A DNA stretch of 64,000 nt. Source: Oscillatoriales cyanobacterium (GTDB lineage: Bacteria > Cyanobacteriota > Cyanobacteriia > Cyanobacteriales > Microcoleaceae). Under the pieces are notes generated by a model, which did not search any database, was not told where the DNA came from, and saw nothing but the letters and a program-made list of their open reading frames with translations. Location: assembly GCA_004292955.1 (NCBI GenBank), contig RDXX01000011.1:47336-111335 (forward strand), read 5' to 3'. The number at the start of each line of letters is the position of its first letter. Position 1 is the stretch's first letter. The translations under genes and the position numbers were made by a program. Below are positions 53,668 to 62,293 of this stretch, piece after piece.

Positions 53668-54921
53668 TTAGGATTGCTGGACTTCGCGCAACCGCCGATC
53701 GAGAAAACGGCGTTCGCTATCATTCGTAACTAGCGCCAGTGCTCTCTCATAGCTCTGTGCCGCTTCTGCTGATGCTCCCATACGGCGCAACAAATCGGCC
53801 CGCGCAGCGTGAAACAGGTGATAGCCATCGAGTTCGGGACCGATCGCATCCAGAAGCGCGATCGCAGTTGGCGGCCCATCTACCATTGCGATCGCCACCG
53901 CCCGATTCAGCGACACAATTGGCGATGGCTGTAAGCGTTCGAGCAGATTATAAAGCTGAACAATCTGCTGCCAGTTTGTCTCTTGGGCCCGCACCGCCCG
54001 ACAATGCACGGCTGCGATCGCAGCTTGCAAAGCAAACGGCCCGATCCCGCCACGGAATGCTTCCTCAACCAGCGGCAGCGCCTCGACAATCTGTGCCCTG
54101 TTCCAGCGACTGCGATCTTGCTCTTCCAGCAGGATCAGGTCGCCAGACTCATCCAGACGCGCATCGCGCCGCGAGTCGTGCAGCAACATCAGAGCCAGAA
54201 GAGCAGTCACTTCCGCTGGCGGTTGCGGTGCCATCAACATCCTCACCAGTCGCCCCAGCCGGATCGCTTCGGCGCAGAGATCCGCTCTCACTATTGTCTC
54301 GCCATGCGTCGCCGCATAACCTTCGTTAAAGATCAAATAGATCGCCGTCAGCACCGCTTCCACGCGATCGGGCAAATCCTTCGTATCCGGCACTGTGTAG
54401 GGAATGCCCGCGTCACGAATCTTGCGCTTTGCCCGTACCAGCCGCTGCGCCATCGTCGCCGTTGGTACGAGAAACGCCCGTGCGATTTCATCCGTCTCCA
54501 GGCCGCCCAGCAAACGCAGCGTCAAAGCAACCTGAGCCTCGATCGCCAGCGCGGGGTGACAGCAGGTGAAAATCAACCGCAATCGCTCGTCGGGGATTTC
54601 GCCGATATCGTCATCGATTTCTTCGATAGTTTCGATCGACTCAGAGGCAGCATACACTTCAAGTTTTTCGGCGAGTCGCGTCCGCCGTCTGAGGCGATCG
54701 ATCGCCTTAAATCGAGCTGTTTTAATCAGCCACGCGCGCGGGAGATCGGGAATTCCGGCAGTCTGCCACTGCTTCAGTGCAGCCGTAAAGGCTTCCTGCG
54801 CCGCCTCTTCGGCTACGTCGAAATCTCCAACCAGTCCGATCAATGTGGCGACGATCCGACCCCAGTCCGATCGATAAACGGAGTCAATGGCTTGGGTTAC
54901 GTCTGGTTTTGCGTTTGGCAT
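53668..54921 (-). CDS. ECF42-type RNA polymerase sigma factor with TPR-like extension
   Basis: 417-aa sigma factor, about twice the usual ECF size. Sigma region 2 lies near 10-75 ([46 protein letters not shown]). Region 4 lies near 110-165 ([58 protein letters not shown]). The C-terminal ~230 residues are helical, TPR-like, as in the ECF42 group ([31 protein letters not shown]). ECF42 factors are normally encoded next to DGPF/YCII proteins and have no anti-sigma factor. The nearest DGPF gene is 5 kb away at 59875 and carries the same upstream sequence. Start ATG 54921; GTG 54924 is also possible. Confidence 0.88.
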   Translation of the reverse strand: MPNAKPDVTQAIDSVYRSDWGRIVATLIGLVGDFDVAEEAAQEAFTAALKQWQTAGIPDLPRAWLIKTARFKAIDRLRRRTRLAEKLEVYAASESIETIEEIDDDIGEIPDERLRLIFTCCHPALAIEAQVALTLRLLGGLETDEIARAFLVPTATMAQRLVRAKRKIRDAGIPYTVPDTKDLPDRVEAVLTAIYLIFNEGYAATHGETIVRADLCAEAIRLGRLVRMLMAPQPPAEVTALLALMLLHDSRRDARLDESGDLILLEEQDRSRWNRAQIVEALPLVEEAFRGGIGPFALQAAIAAVHCRAVRAQETNWQQIVQLYNLLERLQPSPIVSLNRAVAIAMVDGPPTAIALLDAIGPELDGYHLFHAARADLLRRMGASAEAAQSYERALALVTNDSERRFLDRRLREVQQS

Positions 54922-54924
54922 CAC

Positions 54925-54982
54925 AACCTGATGAGAAAAATTTTTGGCGAGGTGTCGATTTGAGCGATCGCCCTTCGACTTA
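54925..54982. promoter_or_regulatory. ECF42-like promoter sequence, copy 1 (direct repeat)
   Basis: 58-bp sequence found again at 59786-59844 with three substitutions and one indel. It contains TGTCGA (54953-54958) and TTCGAC (54974-54979), 15 bp apart. Read on the minus strand, GTCGAA and ATCGAC lie in similar places, so it could drive the sigma gene. It begins four bases before the sigma start codon. Confidence 0.6.
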
Positions 54983-55108
54983 TACCATTTTTTTAAATTT
55001 ATGACAGACTTTTGCCAACTAGGGAAACGAGATAATTACAACGTCTTGTCGTCGTATCAAAATCGCCAATAGCCTAACTTCTCGTTGAAACCAAAATAGC
55101 CGATAGAC

Positions 55109-55137
55109 TTGACACAGTATAATCGCACTGCTATATT
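55109..55137 (+). promoter_or_regulatory. Sigma-70 promoter of the TetR gene
   Basis: A perfect TTGACA (55109-55114) and TATATT (55132-55137) are separated by 17 bp. The operator-like palindrome follows at once. Confidence 0.6.
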
Positions 55138-55157
55138 ATAATGAGCGCTCGATATAA
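55136..55157. promoter_or_regulatory. TetR operator at its own promoter
   Basis: TTATAATGAGCGCTCGATAT contains the core GAGCGCTC (55143-55150) and AT-rich arms. It is a weaker version of the perfect palindrome at 55799-55818. It overlaps the -10 box, so binding would block transcription. Confidence 0.6.
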
Positions 55158-55178
55158 ACTTTATGCCCAAAATCGTCC

Positions 55179-55751
55179 ATGCCCAAAATCGTTGACTCTG
55201 AGGAGTATCGTAAAGAGCTTCTCCATAGATGCTTTAACCTATTTGCCGAAAGCGGATATGCTAGTGTTACAACACGACAAATCTCTAAGGCATTGGGTAT
55301 CTCCACTGGAGCAATGTATCACTACTTTGCTAGTAAACAGGTGTTGTTTGAGCAATTGGTTGAGGAGATCAGTTGGCAGGATGTTTATCTATTTAAGTCG
55401 ATTGCTGAAGGAGGAACGCTGACCGAACGCATTGAAAGACTTGGATGTATGCTGGTTCAGCATGAAGAACACTTTGTCAAACAGGCAGTAATTTGGACAG
55501 ATTTCTACCAGCATACCGCCGTGACAGAGATTAACAGTAATCCCATTTTTCAGCAAATAGATCGGCGCTATCAACAAATGATGGAGGAACTGCTTAATCT
55601 CTCAGATCCGAAGCTCGCTCGATTTGTCTGGACTTTGATCAATGGTATCTTGATCGAGCAGATAGAACGTGAAAATAGCTTTTCCTTTGCCCAGCAGATT
55701 CACTTATTTACCAAGATGTTAATTGCCTACTGCGAAAAATACTGTATCTAG
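55179..55751 (+). CDS. TetR family transcriptional regulator
   Basis: 190-aa regulator. Residues 9-55 form the TetR helix-turn-helix (RCFNLFAESGYASVTTRQISKALGISTGAMYHYFASK). The rest is an all-helical ligand domain. Start ATG 55179 gives a normal N terminus; a duplicated ATGCCCAAAATCGT at 55163 gives only a 10-codon frame. Matching palindromes at its promoter and before the hydroxylase gene suggest that it controls the hydroxylase, ABC and CPBP genes that follow, as well as itself. Confidence 0.85.
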   Translation: MPKIVDSEEYRKELLHRCFNLFAESGYASVTTRQISKALGISTGAMYHYFASKQVLFEQLVEEISWQDVYLFKSIAEGGTLTERIERLGCMLVQHEEHFVKQAVIWTDFYQHTAVTEINSNPIFQQIDRRYQQMMEELLNLSDPKLARFVWTLINGILIEQIERENSFSFAQQIHLFTKMLIAYCEKYCI

Positions 55752-55798
55752 CCTTAACAGGCAGACAACTGTAAAAGCTCTATCGACATTAATTTAAA

Positions 55799-55818
55799 TA
55801 ATTCGAGCGCTCGAATTA
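55799..55818. promoter_or_regulatory. TetR operator before the hydroxylase gene
   Basis: TAATTCGAGCGCTCGAATTA is a perfect 20-bp palindrome located between the TetR stop and the hydroxylase start. Confidence 0.7.
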
Positions 55819-55848
55819 AAACACTCAAAACACCATAGGATGTTGACT

Positions 55849-56730
55849 ATGAACATTTCTGCCCAACCGATTCTAGAAAACTTGCAGCATCTAGAAACTT
55901 CGCTGTTCTCCCTATCGCTTATCTTGTTTTGTATTATCTTCGCTGAAATCGGCGTTGACTTTTTCTTTCGTAAACAACGGAATTACCGAGAAACGGCTGC
56001 AAATATCGGTGTTGGTATCGTTCATGATTTTCTCAGCGATCAATTAGCAAATGTTGTAGCTGTAGTTGGGCTATCCCTAATTGCGGCAGTCAGTCCTCTA
56101 AAGGTTCCTGTAAATGGCTGGACAATGCTATTAGCAGTATTCATCGCAGATTTTCTCTATTACTGGAACCATCGTGCAGAACATCGGATTCGTTTTTTTT
56201 GGGCATATCACAGCGTTCATCATAGTTCCACTGATTTTAATTTGACTGTAGCGCTGCGGCTGGCATGGGTTGAAGACTTTATCCTTTGGATTTTCTACAT
56301 TCCGATGGCACTGCTGGGATTTCATCCCCTACAAGTCTTGATTGCGCTCGAAGTTGTGGGGCTATATCAAGTCTGGATTCACAATCAGAAAATTGGGCGA
56401 TTGGGAATTCTCGAATCCATGATGAATACAGCTTCCAATCACCGTGTACATCATGGCTCAAATCTGCCATACATTGATAAAAATTATGGTGGCATTCTGA
56501 TTGTTTGGGATAGGTTGTTTGGAACTTACCAAGCCGAGACGGAAAAGGTGATCTACGGGCTGACTGAAAATATTCAAACCCACAATCCTATTCAGATCAA
56601 TATTATGGAATATTCCAGAATCATTAGCGATTTACGACGATCGCAGACTCTCAAAGAATGGTTCTTGAGTCTATTCGGTCCGCCTGAATGGAAACCACAA
56701 GCATTCAAACAACTGCCTAGCAAAGATTAA
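55849..56730 (+). CDS. Sterol desaturase/fatty acid hydroxylase family protein
   Basis: 293-aa membrane di-iron enzyme. Histidine motifs are HRAEH, HSVHH and NHRVHH, in order, among four or five hydrophobic segments. The family oxidises lipid chains, sterols or carotenoids. I prefer ATG 55849 with AGGA eight bases ahead; ATG 55840 (three codons earlier) has none. It is directly behind the palindrome 55799-55818 and so is probably repressed by the TetR protein. The following ABC-like and CPBP genes may belong to the same unit. Confidence 0.83.
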   Translation: MNISAQPILENLQHLETSLFSLSLILFCIIFAEIGVDFFFRKQRNYRETAANIGVGIVHDFLSDQLANVVAVVGLSLIAAVSPLKVPVNGWTMLLAVFIADFLYYWNHRAEHRIRFFWAYHSVHHSSTDFNLTVALRLAWVEDFILWIFYIPMALLGFHPLQVLIALEVVGLYQVWIHNQKIGRLGILESMMNTASNHRVHHGSNLPYIDKNYGGILIVWDRLFGTYQAETEKVIYGLTENIQTHNPIQINIMEYSRIISDLRRSQTLKEWFLSLFGPPEWKPQAFKQLPSKD

Positions 56731-56750
56731 ACCTACTTGAATCTATCTCT

Positions 56751-57629
56751 ATGAAACTTCATTCTGTCTCGCAAATTTTGGAACGCCTGTTTCGATCAAA
56801 TTACAGGTCTATCCTGTTTACCTATGGGCTGACGTTGCTGGAAAATACGTTTGAATTGCTATATCCGCTAGCGATCGGATTTGCTATCGATCAGCTTCTA
56901 AAGGGAAACTATAGCAACATCATCCCCTTTCTATGCATTTGGCTGGCACATGCGATTACAGCTATTTCTCGTCATGTATACGATACTCGAACCTTTACCA
57001 GTATCTATAGCAACTTAGCAACAGCGATGGTTGTAGAGCAGAGTAAGCAGGGCGCTTCAACGGCTCAAATTGCTGCGCGTTCCGTGCTTTCCAGAGAATT
57101 TGTCGATTTCTTTGAGCGAAATATTCCCCAAATTATTGCAGGGTTGTTTAGCTTTGTTGGCGCATTGGTAATGCTATTCATCTATGACATACAGATTGGC
57201 GCATATTGTTTGGCTTTGCTTATTCCGTTGATTTTGATCAATCGCAGCTATGCTCAGAAATCACAACGGTTGAATCAAAACTTGAATAATCAGCTAGAAC
57301 AGGAAGTAACAGTTTTAAGCCAATCTGAGGCTGAAGTAGTGAGATCGCACTACTTGTTAATAGCAAAATGGAGAGTCCATCTTTCTAATGCAGAAGCCCT
57401 GAATTATGGATTTATAGAACTGTTTACGATTTTACTTGCTGCCACGGTTCTGATTCGTACAGTCTGGATTCCAGGCATTCAAACAGGTGAGATTTATGCC
57501 ATTATTTCCTACCTGTGGAACTTTTTAAAGAGCTTAGAGAATATTCCAGCACTGGTACAGCAGTTTAGCCGGTTACAGGATATTGGGCAGAGAATGCAAC
57601 TAAGTTCTGAGGCATTGAGCAAGCTGTGA
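56751..57629 (+). CDS. ABC transporter six-TM domain protein without ATPase
   Basis: 292-aa protein of the ABC_membrane_3 type: one exporter-like membrane domain with five or six helices (ILFTYGLTLLENTFELLYPLAIGFAIDQLLKGNY at the first pair) and no Walker motifs. The reading frame ends at LSSEALSKL, and nothing resembling a nucleotide-binding domain follows to 57820, so it is a full-length member of this ATPase-less family rather than a simple truncation. The partner ATPase, if any, is not in the window. It lies 20 bp behind the hydroxylase gene. Confidence 0.75.
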   Translation: MKLHSVSQILERLFRSNYRSILFTYGLTLLENTFELLYPLAIGFAIDQLLKGNYSNIIPFLCIWLAHAITAISRHVYDTRTFTSIYSNLATAMVVEQSKQGASTAQIAARSVLSREFVDFFERNIPQIIAGLFSFVGALVMLFIYDIQIGAYCLALLIPLILINRSYAQKSQRLNQNLNNQLEQEVTVLSQSEAEVVRSHYLLIAKWRVHLSNAEALNYGFIELFTILLAATVLIRTVWIPGIQTGEIYAIISYLWNFLKSLENIPALVQQFSRLQDIGQRMQLSSEALSKL

Positions 57630-57821
57630 ATCTTGAAGTGATGGCAGCAGCCCAATAACTGTTCTGAACTAGAACGTATCAATACTAATTGATCAGTTGG
57701 GGTGCAAAGTTTGGCTGCATCTGATAGGTACATCAGTTATACAGAGAACCTTTGATAGGATCGTGATTAAAGATTAGAGTGTTGGCTCTCAGTATTGAAT
57801 TTAGCTGTAATTGGAGGAACT

Positions 57822-58580
57822 ATGATGTCAATGAGATTATTTACAATTTTGTGGCTAACAGGCATGGTAGGCATCGTTTCTCTTTGGTGGATGAAATTAC
57901 CTATTCCTGAGGATGAAGAACTTCAGATGCCGCTCTGGGGAATCAAATTGATTTCTTTGATTCAACCAACCTTTCTTTTGTCTATTACTGTCTTGATTGG
58001 TGTTGTACTAGCTCATAAAGTTGGATTATCCGCACCTCTGGCTGAGGCAGTGTCTAATCGAACTTCAATTAGTTTGGCTATTCAGCCCCAAGTGCTTCCA
58101 GGAATTATTGGAGGCTTGATCGGAGTTATTGGATTAACTTTTATTCAGTTTTGTGCTAAAGTTTTTCTACCTTCTGATTTTATTACGAAGGCTGAAACTC
58201 TATCAAGCAACACCCCATTTTTGACTCGTATTCTGTATGGAGGTATTACCGAAGAATTATTGCTCAGATGGGGAATAATGACGCTTTTAGTATGGATAGG
58301 TTGGCGTATTTTTTCAAAAGGGCAGGGTGTGCCTTCCATATTCTGCTTTGTATCGGCGATCGCCCTTTCAGCATTTCTCTTTGGGCTGGGTCATTTACCC
58401 CTTGCCTTCGTACTAGGAACACAAGTCACTCCTTCAGTCATTACCTATGTGATTGTGGGTAATTCATTTTTTGGCATCATTGCAGGCTATCTGTACTGGC
58501 GTAAAGGTCTTGAAGCGGCAATGATTTCTCATATGTTGGTTCATGTTGTTATGGTTACATTTACCCGTTTAGCCCGATGA
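57822..58580 (+). CDS. CPBP family intramembrane metalloprotease
   Basis: 252-aa protein with seven or eight hydrophobic segments and the CPBP/Abi motifs: GITEELLLRWG (EExxxR), ALSAFLFGLGHLP (FxxxH) and ISHMLVHVVM (final His). Members cleave prenylated or other membrane peptides or act as immunity proteins. ATG 57822 follows GGAGG at the right distance. It stands about 190 bp behind the ABC-type gene. Confidence 0.8.
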   Translation: MMSMRLFTILWLTGMVGIVSLWWMKLPIPEDEELQMPLWGIKLISLIQPTFLLSITVLIGVVLAHKVGLSAPLAEAVSNRTSISLAIQPQVLPGIIGGLIGVIGLTFIQFCAKVFLPSDFITKAETLSSNTPFLTRILYGGITEELLLRWGIMTLLVWIGWRIFSKGQGVPSIFCFVSAIALSAFLFGLGHLPLAFVLGTQVTPSVITYVIVGNSFFGIIAGYLYWRKGLEAAMISHMLVHVVMVTFTRLAR

Positions 58581-58810
58581 TACAAGAATGGAATGTTTTC
58601 ATTGACAACTCACTGTAAATGTTAGCCCCATTCGGTAGTACAATAATCCCAATGCACCAGATTGACACAAAGTTCTTAGTTGAGGATTCGAGGCAATCGG
58701 CAACTGGTGATTAGGAACGCCATCGTACAGCAAGCTCTTGGTGCTGGAAGCATAAGGAGAATTTTAGTGTTAAAATTTGCTGGGAAAGTCGGTCGAGGTA
58801 GAATCGTTTT

Positions 58811-58939
58811 ATGCTTGCTCAATCCATCCTAGAAACAACCAGATTGATTTTGCGCCCCCTATCTCTTGCAGATGCGCCATCGCTCCAAAGTGTGGCAAGC
58901 GTTCGTGAGATTGCCGATACTATGATTTCTATTCCTCAT
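58811..58939 (+). pseudogene. GNAT acetyltransferase fragment, cut by IS630
   Basis: The first 43 codons (LETTRLILRPLSLADAPSLQSVASVREIADTMISIPH) are the N terminus of a RimJ/RimL-like N-acetyltransferase. The frame then passes straight into IS630 transposase sequence. No remaining part of the GNAT gene is seen downstream. Confidence 0.75.
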
Positions 58940-59592
58940 TATAAATTAAAATCTTACCTCAAAGTTCCAAGACCCCAAAGTAATAAGGTGAACGAAGTTG
59001 CACAGACAAACTTCAAAAAAAACTGTGGGAGATTATCAAAGTAATGATTAAATATTTCGGAACAGGACAGCCTGTAAGGATATGGTGTCAGGACGAGAGT
59101 AGATTTGGATTGATTACTATGCAGGGCAAGATGATTACATTGAAGGGGATAAAACCCATCGGCAAAAAGCAATCTTTAGCGAGAAAACTTCTATCTTTAT
59201 GGAGTTGTAGAACCATCAACAGGTGAACAATATTATCAAGAATTTTCTCAGCTCAATCACAACTGCTTTCAAGAGTTTTTAAATGGATTTGCTGAAAAAT
59301 ATTCAGAGAGTTTCAATCTAATTATCATGGATAATGGTAGCTTTCATAAAGCTCTCTTGTTAGACTGGCATGACCATGTGATGCCAATATATTTACCTGC
59401 CTATAGTCCTGAATTGAATCCGATTGAAAGATTGTGGGAACAAAAAAAGACCTCAAGTTGGCAAATTATTCGAGTTTAGAGAAACTCAAAGAACAGGTAG
59501 ATATAATTATCAAATCTCTCACGAATGAAGAAGTCTTATCTCTCTGTAGTTGGGACTATATCCTTGAAGCTATATTAAGTGCAGGTTCATAG
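58940..59592 (+). pseudogene. IS630-family transposase remnant
   Basis: A DDE transposase can be followed only by changing frame at least three times. LKSYLKVPRPQSNKVNEVAQTNFKK ends at an A8 run (59015-59022). Then come VRIWCQDESRFGLI (first Asp), a break near 59195, VVEPSTGEQYYQEF, LIIMDNGSFHKALLL (second Asp) and LPAYSPELNPIERLWEQKK (Glu), with a further break at an A7 run (59442-59448). The first ~100 residues, the helix-turn-helix, are missing. It is a dead copy. Confidence 0.82.
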
Positions 59593-59785
59593 TGAATTGG
59601 TATTACACAGGGCAACAACGGAGGCAAATAGACATCTGGTAAAAAGAAATTAGGCGAGGAGCGAGCGATCGCACTTGCTCGGATCCGGGTGAAGCATTTG
59701 GACATAAAATCAAGGGTTTTAGGCATAAATTGTCGCCCTCGGCGTACGCCCTACATTTATCAAACAGATGTCTCTTCAAGATCGT

Positions 59786-59844
59786 AACCTGACGAGCAAA
59801 ATTTTTTGGCGAGGTGTCGATTTGAGCGATCGTCCTTCGACTTA
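59786..59844 (+). promoter_or_regulatory. ECF42-like promoter of the DGPF gene, copy 2
   Basis: Nearly identical to 54925-54982. TGTCGA (59815-59820) and TTCGAC (59836-59841) lie 33-60 bp before the DGPF start codon, the right place for -35 and -10 boxes. From memory, ECF42 promoters have TGTCGA at -35 and a CGA/TC-type -10. Confidence 0.65.
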
Positions 59845-59874
59845 CTGATACAGGGAAACAACCGAGACAAACCA

Positions 59875-60231
59875 ATGAAATATTTGCTGCTGATTTACAT
59901 GGAAGAAAACGCCATGAACCAGACCGATCGCGAGCATTGCTATGGAGAATCCACACAGCTTGCACAAGAACTCCATGCAAAAGGGCAGTTTTTGTCGGCA
60001 GCCCCGCTGCACCCTGTAGCGACGGCGACTAGCGTCCGGGTGCGCGACGGCAAACAGTTTGTTACCGATGGCCCGTTTGCAGAAACTCGCGAACAACTCG
60101 GCGGGTTCTTCCTGGTTGATGCCCAGGATCTCGACGAGGCGATCGCGATCGCCGCCCGCATTCCAGGGGCGCGCGCCGGCACGATCGAAATCAGACCAGT
60201 AATTGAGGTCGCGGGATTACCTAAGAATTAG
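59875..60231 (+). CDS. DGPF (YCII-related) protein, ECF42 partner
   Basis: 118-aa protein of the YCII-related/DGPF family. KYLLLIYMEENAM starts the fold, and the diagnostic motif lies in FVTDGPFAETREQLGGFFLVDA. Such genes almost always adjoin an ECF42 sigma gene and are its main target. Here the sigma gene is 5 kb away, but the promoter-like copies in front of both agree. ATG 59875 is in the right place behind the promoter; a longer frame would run through it. YCII folds may be small enzymes; the substrate is unknown. Confidence 0.85.
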   Translation: MKYLLLIYMEENAMNQTDREHCYGESTQLAQELHAKGQFLSAAPLHPVATATSVRVRDGKQFVTDGPFAETREQLGGFFLVDAQDLDEAIAIAARIPGARAGTIEIRPVIEVAGLPKN

Positions 60232-60301
60232 CTTTTGCACTTCTTAAAGACAATTTGAGTGCAAAAGATAACGCCTAAAACTCAACAAACAGGAGCAAGC
60301 C

Positions 60302-60724
60302 ATGCAACTCAATCCTTATCTCTTTTTCAACGGTAACTGCGAGGCAGCTTTCAAGTTTTACGAGCAATGTTTTGGGGGCAAAATCGTCACAATGCTCACT
60401 AACGCGGATGCGCCAACTGCGGAACCAAAACCCTGTGAATTATCTACTGATTGGCTTGACAAAATTATGCACGCGTGTATGGAATTCGGAACGTATCGCT
60501 TGATGGGTTCTGATTGTCCGCCTAAGTTTTTTGAAGAAACCAAAGGCTTTTCTGTACAAATCGCGATCGACGATCCAACAGAGGCGGAACGTATCTTTCA
60601 CGCCCTCGCTGAAAATGGCACAGTGAAGATGCCATTCGGGCAAACTTTTTGGGCTTTTCGGTTTGGAATGCTCGTCGATCAGTTCGGTATACCGTGGATG
60701 GTTAACTGCGAGAAAGCTGCCTAA
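60302..60724 (+). CDS. PhnB-like VOC family protein
   Basis: 140-aa protein with the PhnB-type VOC pattern: LNPYLFFNGNCEAAFKFYEQCFGGKI, a middle with YRLMGSDCP, and FWAFRFGMLVDQFGIPWMVNCE at the end. It is the first of two PhnB-like genes behind the DGPF gene on the same strand, a common arrangement in ECF42-type clusters. The reaction is unknown; VOC proteins include dioxygenases, lyases and antibiotic-binding proteins. Confidence 0.82.
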   Translation: MQLNPYLFFNGNCEAAFKFYEQCFGGKIVTMLTNADAPTAEPKPCELSTDWLDKIMHACMEFGTYRLMGSDCPPKFFEETKGFSVQIAIDDPTEAERIFHALAENGTVKMPFGQTFWAFRFGMLVDQFGIPWMVNCEKAA

Positions 60725-60785
60725 ATCAAAGAGAGGCTTAACTGTTTCCGTCACTTCCGCCACTAGAACGATTAGTAGAAACACC

Positions 60786-61268
60786 ATGCAAAACAGTCAA
60801 AAAATCACACCATGCCTCTGGTTTAACTTTAATGCCGAAGAGGCTGTCAATTACTACCTGAGCATTTTCAATAACAGCAAGATTTTGGAAGTTTCGCACT
60901 ACGGCGATGCCATACCCGAACACAAAGGCAAACTGCTTACCCTGCTGTTTGAAATTGAAGGGCAGCAGTTTCAGGCACTCAACGGTGGGCCACAATTCCC
61001 ATTCACTGAAGCCATTTCCCTCAGTGTGGACTGCGAGACACAAGAAGAAGTTGACACGCTGTGGAGCCAGTTGTCCGCAGGTGGAAGTGAAAGTCAGTGC
61101 GGCTGGCTCAAAGACAAGTTCGGGCTATCTTGGCAAATCGTACCGCGATCGCTCACAGAAATGCTGAAGGACAAGGATGCCGACAAGGCGACGCGCGTGA
61201 TGCAAGCCCTGTTCGCGATGAGCAAGATTGATGTTGCTCGCTTGCAGCAAGCCTACAGCCAGCAATAG
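60786..61268 (+). CDS. PhnB-like VOC protein (3-demethylubiquinone methyltransferase-type domain)
   Basis: 160-aa VOC protein. KITPCLWFNFNAEEAVNYYLSIFNNSKILEVSHYGD opens the domain. LLFEIEGQQFQALNGGPQFPFTEAISLSVDC and LKDKFGLSWQIVPRSLTEML complete it, and a short tail MQALFAMSKIDVARLQQAY follows. This is the type long annotated, without proof, as 3-demethylubiquinone-9 3-methyltransferase. Start ATG 60786; 61 bp after the previous gene. Confidence 0.85.
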   Translation: MQNSQKITPCLWFNFNAEEAVNYYLSIFNNSKILEVSHYGDAIPEHKGKLLTLLFEIEGQQFQALNGGPQFPFTEAISLSVDCETQEEVDTLWSQLSAGGSESQCGWLKDKFGLSWQIVPRSLTEMLKDKDADKATRVMQALFAMSKIDVARLQQAYSQQ

Positions 61269-61324
61269 CCCACAGCGCAACAACTACCATTTACTTTCCC
61301 ATAAAACAACAAAAGGAGAAGACC

Positions 61325-61729
61325 GTGGCTACTAAAATTTTCGTCAATCTGCCCGTAAAAAAGCTCGATCGATCTATTGACTTTTTTACTAAACTCGGCT
61401 TCACCTTCAATCCTCAGTTTACTGACGAGACAGCCACTTGCATGATTGTCAGCGACGACATATTCGTCATGCTTTTGACTTACGAAAAGTTCAAGACTTT
61501 TACGCCCAAAGCAATTTGTGATGCCACCAAAAGCACAGAAGTGCTGGTGTGTTTATCTACTGAGAGTCGAAAAGAAGTTGATGAAATGGTTGAGCGGGCG
61601 ATCGCCGCTGGTGGAACAACCTATAATCAACCACAAGACCACGGGTTTATGTATTCCCATGGATTTCAAGACTTAGATGGTCACATTTGGGAACTTGTCT
61701 ACATGGAACCAAGCGCAGTAAACCAATAG
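61325..61729 (+). CDS. VOC family glyoxalase-like protein
   Basis: 134-aa protein: IFVNLPVKKLDRSIDFFTKLGFTF, AICDATKSTEVLVCLS and YSHGFQDLDGHIWELVYMEP, the normal single VOC module pair. The GTG start 61325 is chosen because AAGGAG lies six bases ahead. It belongs to the same run of plus-strand detoxification-like genes. Confidence 0.83.
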   Translation: MATKIFVNLPVKKLDRSIDFFTKLGFTFNPQFTDETATCMIVSDDIFVMLLTYEKFKTFTPKAICDATKSTEVLVCLSTESRKEVDEMVERAIAAGGTTYNQPQDHGFMYSHGFQDLDGHIWELVYMEPSAVNQ

Positions 61730-61801
61730 TCACTGCGTTCACAATGGAAGAAAGATTGCGATCGCCATTACAAATGTAATACACTGGTTACAACCTTTGA
61801 G

Positions 61802-62293
61802 ATGATGATGCAAATGCGGATTGAACCTTACGACGCTCAACAACTGGATGCAATCATTCGCCTTTCTCTTCGGGCATGGACTCCGGTATTTGATTCGATT
61901 CAGAAAGCGATGGATCTGGATGTCTACCAGAGTTTCTATCCCGATGGTTGGCGCGTCAGCCAGCAAGAGGCTGTCGAAGGTGTCTGCGCTGCGGAGGATA
62001 CAAATGTCTGGGTTGCTATTGATGCAGGTTCCACCGTGGGCTTTGTCGCCGTGAAACTCGATTCGGAAAGCAGCATGGGTGAAATTTACATGATCGCTGT
62101 CGATCCAGACTTTCAAGGTCGTGGCATTGGCTCCGCTCTGACAGAATTCGCTGTAAATTGGATGAAAGATGCGGGGATGTCTGTTGCAATGGTCGAAACC
62201 GGAGGCGATCCAGGTCATGCCGCAGCACGTCGCACCTATGAAAAGGCGGGTTTCGGGCTGTTACCGATCGCCAGATACTTCAAAAAGCTGTAG
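61802..62293 (+). CDS. GNAT family N-acetyltransferase
   Basis: 163-aa acetyltransferase. The acetyl-CoA motif IYMIAVDPDFQGRGIGSALTEFAVNWMKDAG is clear, and AAARRTYEKAGFGLLPIARYFKKL closes the fold. Substrate unknown. ATG 61802, 61805 and 61814 are all possible starts. Confidence 0.83.
   Translation: MMMQMRIEPYDAQQLDAIIRLSLRAWTPVFDSIQKAMDLDVYQSFYPDGWRVSQQEAVEGVCAAEDTNVWVAIDAGSTVGFVAVKLDSESSMGEIYMIAVDPDFQGRGIGSALTEFAVNWMKDAGMSVAMVETGGDPGHAAARRTYEKAGFGLLPIARYFKKL

Noticed and set aside
53739-54329. 196-codon plus-strand frame opposite the sigma gene
   Set aside because: Antisense frame without domains, inside the TPR-like part of the sigma gene.
53983-54963. 326-codon plus-strand frame opposite the sigma gene
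   Set aside because: High-GC antisense frame; the minus strand carries clear sigma factor motifs.
54925-59844. Transposon target-site duplication as the reason for the 58-bp direct repeats
   Set aside because: 58 bp with several differences is too long and diverged for a simple target duplication; a duplicated regulatory sequence or recombination is more likely.
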